From positions 372,001 to 436,000 of the forward strand of contig NZ_JAQYUS010000001.1 of assembly GCF_030686865.1 (NCBI RefSeq): a stretch of 64,000 nucleotides of DNA. The letters run 5' to 3'. A model generated the notes under the pieces. That model saw nothing but the letters and a program-made list of their open reading frames with translations, had not been told where the DNA came from and ran no database searches. This document shows positions 34,710 to 43,245 of the stretch, piece by piece. The DNA is from Kaistella sp. SH40-3 (GTDB taxonomy: Bacteria; Bacteroidota; Bacteroidia; Flavobacteriales; Weeksellaceae). Every line of letters begins with the position of its first letter. Within the stretch, counting starts at the first letter, position 1. Both the position numbers and the translations under genes were made by a program.

Positions 34710-36317
34710 ATGGAATTCCATTACCAAGAACCTTTTCCAATTCTGAAAGATGAAACTCAGTACAAGAAGTTTTCTTCTGAATATGTAAAAACAGAATTAT
34801 TGGGGGACCGCGAAATTTTAACCATCGATCCAAGAGCTTTGGAACTGTTGGCAGAGAATGCTTTAGCCGATGTTTCATTTATGCTCAGATCTTCGCATTT
34901 AGCAAAACTTAGAAAAATTATCGACGATCCAGAAGCAACAGATAATGATCGCTTTGTCGCGTACAATCTTTTGCAAAATGCCGCTGTTGCCGTTGAAGGC
35001 GCACTTCCATCTTGTCAAGACACGGGAACTGCAATCTGCGTTGCCAAAAAAGGGGAAAACGTTTTCACCGGAGTTGAAGATGCTGCCTGGATTTCAAAAG
35101 GAATTTACAATACCTATCAGGAAAAAAACTTAAGATATTCTCAAATTGTTCCTTTAACCATGTTTGAAGAGAAGAATTCTGGGTCCAATCTTCCAGCTCA
35201 AATTGACATTTATGCTGAAACAGGAAACGAATATAAATTCTTATTTATTGCAAAAGGTGGAGGTTCTGCGAACAAAACTTTCCTTTATCAGAAAACGAAA
35301 TCTTTTCTGAACGACAGTTCTTTAGAAGCGTTCGTGAAAGAAAGAATAATGGATTTGGGAACTGCGGCTTGCCCACCTTATCATTTAGCGATTGTGATTG
35401 GTGGAACTTCTGCTGAGGCCAATTTAGCCGCGGTAAAAAAAGCAAGTGCGGGTTATTACGACCATCTTCCAACAGAAGGAAACATGGGCGGCCAAGCATT
35501 CCGTGATTTGGAATGGGAGCAGAGAGTTCAGCACATTTGCCAGGAAAGTTCAATTGGTGCTCAGTTTGGTGGAAAATATTTAACGCATGATGTTCGCGTA
35601 ATTAGACTTCCCCGTCATGCTGCATCTTGTCCAGTTGGAATGGGTGTTTCCTGTTCTGCAGATCGAAACATTAAAGGAAAAATCACCAAAGACGGAATCT
35701 TTTTAGAACAATTAGAAACCAATCCAAAACAGTTTTTGCCATTAACTCCGCCACATTTAGAAGAAGCCGTTTCTATTGACTTGAATCAGCCGATGTCGGA
35801 AATATTAACTGAACTTTCAAAACATCCAATTAAAACGCGTTTGAAATTGAATGGAACTTTAATCGTTGCCAGAGATATCGCTCACGCAAAAATCAAAGAA
35901 CTTCTCGATAACGGACAACCGATGCCTGATTATTTCAAAAATCACCCGATCTATTACGCAGGTCCGGCAAAAACTCCAACTGGAATGGCTTCTGGAAGTT
36001 TTGGTCCAACCACGGCTGGAAGAATGGATGTTTATGTTGATGAATTCCAGTCTCACGGTGGAAGTATGATTATGTTGGCTAAAGGAAACCGCAGCAAAGA
36101 AGTGACAAACGCTTGTAAAAAATACGGCGGATTCTACCTTGGATCAATTGGTGGGCCAGCGGCTATTTTAGCAAAAGAAAATATTACTTCTGTAGAAGTT
36201 GTTGATTTCGAAGAACTTGGCATGGAAGCGGTACGTAAAATTGAGATTAAAGATTTCCCAGCATTTATCATCACTGATGATAAAGGAAATGATTTCTTTG
36301 AATCAATTGCCCATTAA
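34710..36317 (+). CDS. class I fumarate hydratase ([4Fe-4S])
   Basis: 535 residues, the oxygen-sensitive iron-sulfur fumarase, unrelated in fold to FumC. Cluster and active-site regions visible: [10 protein letters not shown] (Cys102), [17 protein letters not shown] and [19 protein letters not shown]-terminal alpha and C-terminal beta domains are fused, as in FumA/FumB. Catalyses fumarate plus water to malate. Carrying both fumarase classes usually lets a cell switch with oxygen or iron supply. It begins 191 bases after the WYL regulator, with no clear -7 element found in between. Confidence 0.93.
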   Translation: MEFHYQEPFPILKDETQYKKFSSEYVKTELLGDREILTIDPRALELLAENALADVSFMLRSSHLAKLRKIIDDPEATDNDRFVAYNLLQNAAVAVEGALPSCQDTGTAICVAKKGENVFTGVEDAAWISKGIYNTYQEKNLRYSQIVPLTMFEEKNSGSNLPAQIDIYAETGNEYKFLFIAKGGGSANKTFLYQKTKSFLNDSSLEAFVKERIMDLGTAACPPYHLAIVIGGTSAEANLAAVKKASAGYYDHLPTEGNMGGQAFRDLEWEQRVQHICQESSIGAQFGGKYLTHDVRVIRLPRHAASCPVGMGVSCSADRNIKGKITKDGIFLEQLETNPKQFLPLTPPHLEEAVSIDLNQPMSEILTELSKHPIKTRLKLNGTLIVARDIAHAKIKELLDNGQPMPDYFKNHPIYYAGPAKTPTGMASGSFGPTTAGRMDVYVDEFQSHGGSMIMLAKGNRSKEVTNACKKYGGFYLGSIGGPAAILAKENITSVEVVDFEELGMEAVRKIEIKDFPAFIITDDKGNDFFESIAH

Positions 36318-36385
36318 CTAAATTTATAATCAATTAAAATAATAAAAATCAGGTGTAAATTTTTTGTCCTCATCGAAATTTATCC

Positions 36386-36393
36386 TATTTTTG
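36386..36393 (+). promoter_or_regulatory. TAnnTTTG -7 promoter element
   Basis: TATTTTTG followed by CC, 16 bases before ATG 36410 of the small membrane protein gene. Confidence 0.55.
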
Positions 36394-36409
36394 CCTAAAA
36401 TCTATTACA

Positions 36410-36688
36410 ATGGTATTCTTATCATCATTTTTTCCATTCTATCAGTTCCTTTGGACCGCTTATTTCGTATGCATGTTCCTAATAGGATTCTGGTGTATTT
36501 TCATGTTCTTCGGTTATGTTATTCCACTTTGGCTTACTGCTGGATTGGCTGAATATTTCGGAAAAACAAAACCCTTCGATCCAGAAGAAGTAAGAAGAAA
36601 AACAATGACCGAGCAAGAAGGCGTAGAACTTCTTTACAGCAACCCAAAAGGGCGTGGTCCATTTCTTCACACCGACGGTCATCACTAG
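36410..36688 (+). CDS. small membrane protein, unknown function
   Basis: 92 residues. Two hydrophobic stretches span about residues 3-45 (FLSSFFPFYQFLWTAYFVCM, then FLIGFWCIFMFFGYVIPLWL), followed by a charged cytoplasmic tail (YFGKTKPFDPEEVRRKTMTEQEG) ending in HTDGHH. A -7 element lies 16 bases upstream, supporting this frame over an overlapping ORF (36364-36552). Function unknown. Confidence 0.65.
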   Translation: MVFLSSFFPFYQFLWTAYFVCMFLIGFWCIFMFFGYVIPLWLTAGLAEYFGKTKPFDPEEVRRKTMTEQEGVELLYSNPKGRGPFLHTDGHH

Positions 36689-36754
36689 TTGATGTCATTG
36701 CTTTCCCACATTAATTCCGGGAAAAGCAATCGCAAAGCAAAACCATATATAATA

Positions 36755-36787
36755 ATCAGTTCCTAATTTTTTGGGAACTGATTTTTT
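36755..36787 (+). terminator. rho-independent terminator
   Basis: ATCAGTTCC (36755-36763) pairs with GGAACTGAT (36774-36782) around a T-rich ten-base loop and is followed by T to 36787. It terminates the small membrane protein gene. Confidence 0.75.
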
Positions 36788-36824
36788 ATGCCTGAAAATC
36801 AAATATATTAAGATTTCTTTAAAT

Positions 36825-36861
36825 AAAACTAAAGACGGAAGTCAATTCCGTCTTTAGTTTT
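36825..36861 (-). terminator. terminator of the 163-residue secreted protein gene
   Basis: AAAACTAAAGACGGAA (36825-36840) pairs perfectly over 16 bases with its complement at 36846-36861 around GTCAA. It lies just past the stop at 36879 of the minus-strand gene; the flanking A/T runs make it usable in both directions. Confidence 0.85.
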
Positions 36862-36878
36862 ATTATTTCGAGTTTTAT

Positions 36879-37370
36879 TTAGAAATGATAACTCAAAGCC
36901 AAACCATTTCCAGCACTTTCTAATTTAAAGTAAGGTTGAAAAGAAATTGACTCGCCATTTTCTGTTTGAATAGCTTTATCAAAGTTTTTCTTCGCTCCCA
37001 AATAAAAAGGTATTGACGCTAACGCAATACCAGCACTCACTCCGAAAACCGTCCATCTCGCACTGTTGTCCGTTGTGGCCGTGGCAGAACCATATGGAGT
37101 GCTAACTTTTTGCTCTTTCGGCGTGCTGATGATGAGTCCTAAACTCAGACCCATACCAAAACCACCAATACTTGAAATAACATCACCTGCGGTTTTATTA
37201 GATCGTCCTTTTTTAAAATAGTCAGTTGCAACAGGATTGCTAAATACTTTGCTGTATTCAGAAATTTTATAAGACTGTCCGTCTTTCATTAATTTGGTAC
37301 CAGACATTGAAACTTGTGAAAAGGCACTTTGAAAAGAAAGTGCCAGTCCCAAAAATAGAAATTTATTCAT
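36879..37370 (-). CDS. secreted protein, unknown function
   Basis: 163 residues with signal peptide MNKFLFLGLALSFQSAFSQ. A glycine-rich hydrophobic region (GDVISSIGGFGMGLSLGLII, about 63-82) and a second hydrophobic segment (VFGVSAGIALASIPFYLGA) suggest a membrane-associated protein; C-terminus ends LALSYHF, reminiscent of an outer membrane strand. Not recognised. It lies 58 bases downstream of trkA on the same strand but has its own terminator. Confidence 0.6.
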   Translation of the reverse strand: MNKFLFLGLALSFQSAFSQVSMSGTKLMKDGQSYKISEYSKVFSNPVATDYFKKGRSNKTAGDVISSIGGFGMGLSLGLIISTPKEQKVSTPYGSATATTDNSARWTVFGVSAGIALASIPFYLGAKKNFDKAIQTENGESISFQPYFKLESAGNGLALSYHF

Positions 37371-37428
37371 AGAATTTTTTTGCTAAAGTACTGTAATTAT
37401 TAATCGTTATTGATGTTTTAAATTTTAA

Positions 37429-38115
37429 TTAATTGCTTTTGATGAATTTTTTTATATCCTCATTTTCCCCATAGATAACCAGAATATCAGCACTTTCTAA
37501 AACAGTGTCAACGTTTACCACTCCCTGGATTTTATTGATCCGTTTCGTTTTCCCAAAGAGATTTTTATCTGCAATCTTCTTAATAATAGACACGCATACC
37601 AGATTATAATTATGTCTAAATTCAACCTCTTCTATGGTTTTTCCCACCAATTTATCTGGAATAGCAATTTCGACAATGCTGTAGTTGATACTGAGTTCAA
37701 AAGAATCGACCATCCCTTTTAATGATAATTTCTTTGCCCAGCGTTCTGCACTTTCATCTTCAGGGTGAATAATGGTTTCCACCTCCATTGCTTCTAAAAT
37801 CGTTTCATGAATGGGTGTAATTGCCCGACTGATAATACGGTTTGGATGAAGTTTTTTTACCATCGCGGTCGCCATAATATTGGCGCCGGTATCTTCTCCG
37901 ATGGCGATGATTACGATGTCGGTGTCTTTCCAGGGAAGTCCGCCCATTGTAAATTCATCAGTAGCATCAAGGCAGATTGCATGAGAGATTTTTTCTTTTA
38001 CAGATTCAACTTTAGTCATACTGTTGTCTACACCGATAACTTCGTTGCCTAATTTGGTTAATTTTTCAGCAAGAGAAAGTCCAAAGTTTCCTAAACCGAT
38101 GACGATATATTTCAT
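37429..38115 (-). CDS. TrkA/KtrA family potassium uptake regulatory subunit
   Basis: 228 residues. The N-terminal RCK domain (about 1-130) has the nucleotide-binding GLGNFG at 7-12 and acidic Asp near residue 28. The C-terminal RCK_C domain follows (FELSINYSIVEIAIPDKLVGKTIEEV). One RCK/RCK_C unit, so KtrA/TrkA-like rather than the duplicated E. coli TrkA. It gates the TrkH-type channel encoded 10 bases upstream, in response to ATP/ADP or NAD(H). Confidence 0.92.
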   Translation of the reverse strand: MKYIVIGLGNFGLSLAEKLTKLGNEVIGVDNSMTKVESVKEKISHAICLDATDEFTMGGLPWKDTDIVIIAIGEDTGANIMATAMVKKLHPNRIISRAITPIHETILEAMEVETIIHPEDESAERWAKKLSLKGMVDSFELSINYSIVEIAIPDKLVGKTIEEVEFRHNYNLVCVSIIKKIADKNLFGKTKRINKIQGVVNVDTVLESADILVIYGENEDIKKFIKSN

Positions 38116-38125
38116 GTTTTCTTAT

Positions 38126-39877
38126 TTAATTAATTAAAATTTCCTCTTTTGGATATCGGTAATTGTAGTATTTCTCCCGCTTCATAATGGCGATTAATAA
38201 AGAGAACATACTTACTCTGCCGATAAACATCATCGCGATAATGATCACTTTTCCGGCAGATGACAAATTGGGAGTTGTATTAATACTTTGACCCACGGTT
38301 GAAAAGGCCGAAAACGCTTCAAAAGACAAAGTCAGCAAATCCTTATCAGGCTCTACAATAACAAGGAGAAAGATTCCCACGCCGATCACAAACAGAGATA
38401 ATGCAATAATTGCAAACGCTCTTCTTACCGAATGTTCGCCAATTTCACGACGGTAAATTTCTGTTCTTTTTTTACCTTTTGTCAAGCTGATAATATTTAA
38501 AACGGCTATTGCAAAAGTACTGGTTTTAATACCACCTCCGGTTGATGCGGGTGAAGCACCGATCCACATTAAAAATATACAGATCATCAAAGTTGGTGCA
38601 GAAATTAAACTGACATCAATGGTGTTAAATCCTGCAGTTCTGTTGTTTGCAGAGATAAAAAATGCTTCGATCCAAGCACCAAAAGTAGAGTGACCTTTTA
38701 AGGCACCATCATACTCAAATAAATAAATCGACACCGTTCCGAATAAGAGGAGCAGGAAAGTAGTGGCCAAAATAATTCGGGAATTTAAATTGATCACCCA
38801 CGGCGTATGGTGAAATTTTTCTTTACTCAAAAGAGAACGAATGATATTTTTAATCAGATGTTTTAAATAGGTGTAGACGTTGTAAACAATTGGAAACCCG
38901 AGTCCTCCGAAAACAAATAAGGAAGCAATCGTAAAATGTAAACCGTAATTAAATTGATAACGAGGCTCATATAAATTACCGCTCAGCGTAGAGAATCCGG
39001 CATTACAGAAAGCAGAGATAGCGTGAAATACAGAAAAGAAAATTCCTTTATTCACCGAACCATCCAATAAAGACAGATCCAAAGTGGAGTAAATGAAAAC
39101 TGCGCCTAAACCTTCGATAAGAACGGTGATGACGATAATTCTTTTCAGGGTATTAAAAACCTCGCCCAATTTATCAGAACTCGTCATTTCACCGAGACTG
39201 ATCTGGTTCTCATAAGAGGCGCCACCACGGAAAAAATAACTGAAATAACTTGCGAAAGTCATGATTCCCAAGCCACCAATTTGAATGAGAGAAATGATAA
39301 TAATCTTCCCAAAAAGCGTAAAATCTTTTGCAGTATCCAAAACAATTAATCCCGTAACGCACACTGCACTGGTCGCTGTGAACAAAGCATCTAAAGGTTT
39401 AATTCCGTTAACGGTAGCGTGAGGCATCATGAGCAGTGCGGTCCCAAATAAAATAATGGCCAGAAAACTTAAGATGAAAAGTTGCGCAGGATTAATAAAA
39501 GTTCTCTTAAAATTAATATTCAAACTGGAGAAATCCCGAATGAAACAGAGGACAATCAAAACATACAACAGCCGAAGATTGAAGAACTGGAACGTCCGCG
39601 TGGGGAAAAAGTTGTATTCTAAACGGGCCAGATAATACACCACTATTAAAGACGTTACCAGAATTTCCAAAGGCCAGATCTTCTTGGTAGCAGGGCTTTT
39701 TTTGTAAATATTATAATACAGTATATTGAAAAGTGTCAGAATAAAACTGAAATCGTAGAAATAAATTATTTGACTGCGGAACAGAAACTCATCGAAGAAA
39801 CCCGTCTCGACAATCATGATCAATACGGCTAAAAGACTTGTATAAAAAGAAATAAGGTTTAATTTTTTATTCCACAT
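38126..39877 (-). CDS. TrkH/KtrB family potassium uptake membrane subunit
   Basis: 583 residues with about ten hydrophobic segments. Four loop-like pore segments are visible, for example TSAVCVTGL, SAFCNAGFS, NNRTAGFNT and SAFSTVGQS, each with the single Gly-centred filter typical of SKT transporters. The N-terminal 180 residues add several extra membrane helices. K+ (or Na+) uptake at low external potassium, controlled by the TrkA/KtrA subunit directly downstream. Start at ATG 39877; a TTTAA-rich gap precedes it. Confidence 0.92.
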   Translation of the reverse strand: MWNKKLNLISFYTSLLAVLIMIVETGFFDEFLFRSQIIYFYDFSFILTLFNILYYNIYKKSPATKKIWPLEILVTSLIVVYYLARLEYNFFPTRTFQFFNLRLLYVLIVLCFIRDFSSLNINFKRTFINPAQLFILSFLAIILFGTALLMMPHATVNGIKPLDALFTATSAVCVTGLIVLDTAKDFTLFGKIIIISLIQIGGLGIMTFASYFSYFFRGGASYENQISLGEMTSSDKLGEVFNTLKRIIVITVLIEGLGAVFIYSTLDLSLLDGSVNKGIFFSVFHAISAFCNAGFSTLSGNLYEPRYQFNYGLHFTIASLFVFGGLGFPIVYNVYTYLKHLIKNIIRSLLSKEKFHHTPWVINLNSRIILATTFLLLLFGTVSIYLFEYDGALKGHSTFGAWIEAFFISANNRTAGFNTIDVSLISAPTLMICIFLMWIGASPASTGGGIKTSTFAIAVLNIISLTKGKKRTEIYRREIGEHSVRRAFAIIALSLFVIGVGIFLLVIVEPDKDLLTLSFEAFSAFSTVGQSINTTPNLSSAGKVIIIAMMFIGRVSMFSLLIAIMKREKYYNYRYPKEEILIN

Positions 39878-40014
39878 CGTTTAAAAGTAACAGCAAAACA
39901 GTTTTTAGATTTTTTAAGTACTACGAATGTAAATAAATTTCAAATAAAATAGATTAAAAACATTTTATTTGGGAGAAATCACAGAAAGATTTTCCGCACC
40001 GCTCCTATTTTGCT

Positions 40015-40022
40015 TATTTTTG
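40015..40022 (+). promoter_or_regulatory. TAnnTTTG -7 promoter element for pyrD
   Basis: TATTTTTG followed by CC, 18 bases before ATG 40041. It lies inside the N-terminal extension of the longest frame (from 39969), which argues for the downstream start. Confidence 0.6.
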
Positions 40023-40040
40023 CCTACAACCCCAATTCTT

Positions 40041-41048
40041 ATGTACAAATCCATTATCCGCCCCATTCTTTTCAAATTTGATCCAGAAGAAGTTCATTAT
40101 TTTACTTTTTCATTATTAAAGAATTTCCCATTTTTAGGAAAAATTTTTCTTCCAAAACCCATTGAAGATAAAAGGTTAGAAAGAGAAGTTTTTGGGTTGA
40201 AATTTAAAAACCCGATTGGTTTAGCCGCAGGTTTCGACAAGGATGCGAAAATGTTCAACGAACTTTCAGACTTAGGATTTGGTTTCGTAGAAATCGGAAC
40301 ATTAACTCCAAAAGCGCAAGACGGGAATCCTAAAAAAAGACTGTTTCGATTAAAAGAAGATTCTGCAATCATCAACCGAATGGGTTTTAACAACGGCGGA
40401 GTTGATGCTGCGGTTGAGCGTTTAAAGAAAAATAAAAATGTTTTGATCGGCGGAAATATCGGTAAAAATAAGATTACGCCGAATGAAGAAGCCGTCAACG
40501 ATTATATCATCTGTTTTGAAAAATTGTTTAATCACGTTGATTATTTCGTGGTTAATGTAAGTTCACCGAATACGCCAAATCTGCGGGAACTTCAGGATAA
40601 AGAGCCTTTGACAAAACTGCTCGGAACTTTACAACAATTAAATTTAACAAAGAAAAAACCAAAACCAATTCTGCTGAAAATTGCACCGGACTTAACGAAT
40701 ACGCAACTTTTAGATATTATTGATATTGTTAAAGAAACCCAAATTGCTGGAGTTATTGCGACAAACACAACGCTATCCCGCGAAAACTTAACTTCCGAAA
40801 ACAAAAAAGAAACGGGCGGCCTTTCCGGGAAACCATTAACAAAACGCTCGACCGAAGTCATCAGATTTTTATCCGAAAAAAGCGGAAAAGCCTTCCCAAT
40901 TATTGGTGTTGGCGGAATTCACACGGCGGAAGATGCGTTGGAAAAATTAGAAGCAGGCGCAAGTTTGGTTCAACTTTATACTGGATTTATTTATGAAGGT
41001 CCGGAATTGATTGCGGAAATTAATAAGAAGATTTTAGTGGGTTTGTAG
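40041..41048 (+). CDS. pyrD: quinone-dependent dihydroorotate dehydrogenase
   Basis: 336 residues from ATG 40041, where the family N-terminus [21 protein letters not shown] begins. An upstream frame to 39969 adds 24 residues that overlap the -7 element, so I reject it. Class 2 PyrD oxidises dihydroorotate to orotate, feeding electrons to the quinone pool. FMN-binding [15 protein letters not shown], and the catalytic Ser region, TNTTLSRE, plus the N-terminal membrane-associating helix pair of class 2 are visible. Convergent with the DUF445 gene. Confidence 0.94.
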   Translation: MYKSIIRPILFKFDPEEVHYFTFSLLKNFPFLGKIFLPKPIEDKRLEREVFGLKFKNPIGLAAGFDKDAKMFNELSDLGFGFVEIGTLTPKAQDGNPKKRLFRLKEDSAIINRMGFNNGGVDAAVERLKKNKNVLIGGNIGKNKITPNEEAVNDYIICFEKLFNHVDYFVVNVSSPNTPNLRELQDKEPLTKLLGTLQQLNLTKKKPKPILLKIAPDLTNTQLLDIIDIVKETQIAGVIATNTTLSRENLTSENKKETGGLSGKPLTKRSTEVIRFLSEKSGKAFPIIGVGGIHTAEDALEKLEAGASLVQLYTGFIYEGPELIAEINKKILVGL

Positions 41049-41055
41049 CAGGATT

Positions 41056-42300
41056 TTAAATAAAGAAATTACTGATCGTATATATTAGCAATCCAACTAA
41101 TCCACCGACCAAAGTTCCGTTTACGCGAATAAACTGCAAATCTTTTCCGACTTCCAGTTCCAGTTTTGCGCTGAGTTCTTTTCCTTCCCAATTTCCAACG
41201 GTTGAACTAATTAATGCACCGAATTGATGCGTGTTTTTTAGAATGTATTTATAAGCAGTTGCACGAACCCATCCATCAATTTTATTTTGAAAAACCTCGT
41301 CGTTTTGTAGATTCTGAGAAAGTTCTGCGAGATTTTTTTTGATATAATTTTTCAAGGCCGAATTTTCTTCTTCCAATTCTTTGGATAAAGACTTTTTAAT
41401 GGAATTCCAAATGTCGGTCGAATACTGTTGTATTTTTTCTTCTTTTAGAAAATCATTTTTAATGTTTCGGAATTCTTCAACCCATTTTTCTTCCGTTTTA
41501 ATTTCAGTTGAAAAAGAATAGAGTTTCTGTGTAATTTCGTTTCTTAAGGAATGGTTTTCATCCAATTCAACTTCCTCAAAATATTTCGAAAGTCCGTTGG
41601 TAATTTTGTCGGCAATATTATTATCTACAAATTTTGGAATCAAAAAATAACTTTCACTTTTCACTCTTTCTTTCACCATTTCCTGGTTGTTCAAAACATA
41701 TTCTTTAATCTGTTTCGAAAGATTCGTGATAAATCTTTGGTGGTCTTTTTTATCTAAAAAATATTCGAGTCCATTCCCGATGATTTCATTAATTTTTAAA
41801 TCGTCAGACATTTCCTTCGCCTTTTTACCAATGAAAGTTACAACCGCAGTGTCATCTAATTTATTCAAAATATCCAGAATGATATTCGAAACCTCCTTCA
41901 TCAAGTTTTCCTGGTTGCGTTCTTTGGAAAGCCACTCACCAACAAAATTTGAAATCTTTATTTTTTGAATATACGGACGAATATTTTGAGGAGAAAGGAA
42001 ATTCTCAACCACGAAATTCCCCAGATTATCGCCAATTCTTTCCTTGCTGTTTTCAATTAAATTGGTGTGCGGAATTTTGATTCCTAAAGGATAATTAAAA
42101 AGGGCGGTAACTGCGAACCAATCAGCTAAAGCACCAACCATCGCCGCTTCAGAAAACGCACGGATATAACCAATCCAATGGGCGGGATTTTCTTTTTCTA
42201 AAATAGTCATTACCACAAAAACAACGGCCATCAAAACAAAAAGTCCTGTGGCAAACATTTTGTACTTCCTTAATTGTATCTTTTTTTCTGTATCGTTCAT
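41056..42300 (-). CDS. DUF445 family membrane protein
   Basis: About 414 residues from ATG 42300; TTG 42330 lies ten codons upstream in frame, before a -7 element (42306-42313), so the shorter form is preferred. N-terminal hydrophobic helix (FATGLFVLMAVVFVVMTI), then AAMVGALADWFAVTALFNYPLGIKIPHTNLI, the hallmark of DUF445, then a long helical cytoplasmic or periplasmic region, and a C-terminal hydrophobic helix LVGGLVGLLIYTISN. Function unknown. Confidence 0.85.
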   Translation of the reverse strand: MNDTEKKIQLRKYKMFATGLFVLMAVVFVVMTILEKENPAHWIGYIRAFSEAAMVGALADWFAVTALFNYPLGIKIPHTNLIENSKERIGDNLGNFVVENFLSPQNIRPYIQKIKISNFVGEWLSKERNQENLMKEVSNIILDILNKLDDTAVVTFIGKKAKEMSDDLKINEIIGNGLEYFLDKKDHQRFITNLSKQIKEYVLNNQEMVKERVKSESYFLIPKFVDNNIADKITNGLSKYFEEVELDENHSLRNEITQKLYSFSTEIKTEEKWVEEFRNIKNDFLKEEKIQQYSTDIWNSIKKSLSKELEEENSALKNYIKKNLAELSQNLQNDEVFQNKIDGWVRATAYKYILKNTHQFGALISSTVGNWEGKELSAKLELEVGKDLQFIRVNGTLVGGLVGLLIYTISNFFI

Positions 42301-42305
42301 TATTT

Positions 42306-42313
42306 CAAATATA
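42306..42313 (-). promoter_or_regulatory. TAnnTTTG -7 promoter element for DUF445 gene
   Basis: On the minus strand this reads TATATTTG, only five bases before ATG 42300. If used, the transcript would begin at or near the start codon, so leaderless or with a very short leader. Confidence 0.35.
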
Positions 42314-42371
42314 CTAAATTTGATCCGCAAAACTTTAATCGATACGATTTCTAAAAATCAATTTTAAATTT

Positions 42372-42908
42372 ATGAAAATCATCCTTTCAATATTATTTTG
42401 CGTTTCGTTGCAAATGTGTTCTCAAGTTAAACAACCCGAAAAATCTACCTCAATGGAAAATTCAACTACAAAAAACAATCCATACTATTCGCGAACAGAC
42501 CGAACAAAACTGGATGTTCCCAATTCAGAATGGAAAAAAATCCTGGATCCCGATTTATATGCCGTCGCAAGAGAAGCCCATACAGAAAGGCCTGGAACCG
42601 GTAAATACAATGTCTATGATGAAAAAGGGGATTATTATTGCGCGGTCTGTGGCAATCATTTATTCCGGTCAGATGCTAAATTTGCGTCAACTTGTGGCTG
42701 GCCAAGTTTCTTCGAAGCAGACAAAGAAGGAACGGCTTATAAAAGAGATTCTACGTACGGAATGGAAAGAATTGAAGTTTTATGCAAAAGATGTGATTCG
42801 CATTTAGGACACGTTTTCAATGATGGACCGGCTCCGACCGGAACCCGCTACTGTATGAATTCTGTAAGTTTGGAATTCGTAGGAGACAGTGAAACTGCCA
42901 CAAAATAG
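42372..42908 (+). CDS. msrB: peptide-methionine (R)-S-oxide reductase MsrB (lipoprotein)
   Basis: 178 residues. Lipobox LQMC (Cys16) puts it in the envelope. The MsrB domain carries the structural zinc ligands Cys90, Cys93, Cys138 and Cys141 (two CxxC pairs), the catalytic Cys161 in RYCMNS and the recycling Cys108 (STCGWPSF). Reduces R-methionine sulfoxide in proteins, here presumably on periplasmic proteins under oxidative or hypochlorite stress. An electron donor gene is not adjacent. Overlapping frame 42514-42807 is a shadow. Confidence 0.93.
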   Translation: MKIILSILFCVSLQMCSQVKQPEKSTSMENSTTKNNPYYSRTDRTKLDVPNSEWKKILDPDLYAVAREAHTERPGTGKYNVYDEKGDYYCAVCGNHLFRSDAKFASTCGWPSFFEADKEGTAYKRDSTYGMERIEVLCKRCDSHLGHVFNDGPAPTGTRYCMNSVSLEFVGDSETATK

Positions 42909-42949
42909 AAATAGCTTCTGTTAAAATAAAACCGCTCAAACATTAAATC

Positions 42950-43132
42950 ATGTTAGAATATTTTTATACCTGTCCATATTGTTGGGAAGAAATCTCCGCG
43001 CTTTTGGATCCGTCGGTTCCAAACCAAACGTATATCGAAGATTGCGAGGTTTGCTGTAATCCGATAGAATTACATGTGACGTTTGAGTCTGAAGAATTAG
43101 TCGGTTTTGAGGCGGTGAGTATTGAGCAGTAA
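42950..43132 (+). CDS. CPXCG-motif zinc-ribbon protein
   Basis: 60 residues. CPYCWEE at the start (Cys8, Cys11) and DCEVCCNP (Cys32, Cys35, Cys36) form a zinc-ribbon pair of CxxC motifs typical of the CPXCG family of small cysteine-rich proteins with unknown role. It follows msrB by 41 bases and may be cotranscribed. Short but well supported by the family pattern. Confidence 0.85.
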   Translation: MLEYFYTCPYCWEEISALLDPSVPNQTYIEDCEVCCNPIELHVTFESEELVGFEAVSIEQ

Positions 43133-43192
43133 ATCTTTAAAAAAACCAACAATTTTTAAAATTGGTTTAAAAAAAAAGAAATCTTAGAAAGC

Positions 43193-43222
43193 AAAAAACC
43201 TCGACGAAAGCCGAGGTTTTTT
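43193..43222. terminator. bidirectional terminator
   Basis: AAAAAACCTCG (43193-43203) pairs with CGAGGTTTTTT (43212-43222) around an eight-base loop. It lies between the convergent CPXCG and tryptophanase genes and can serve both. Confidence 0.88.
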
Positions 43223-43245
43223 ATGTTTAAAGTAAAAAGAAGTGT

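Noticed and set aside
36364-36552. Overlapping ORF in front of the 92-residue membrane protein
   Set aside because: It starts inside or before the -7 element, and the frame from ATG 36410 is better placed behind the promoter.
39969-40040. 24-residue N-terminal extension of PyrD
   Set aside because: It overlaps the -7 element and precedes the conserved MYKSIIRP start.
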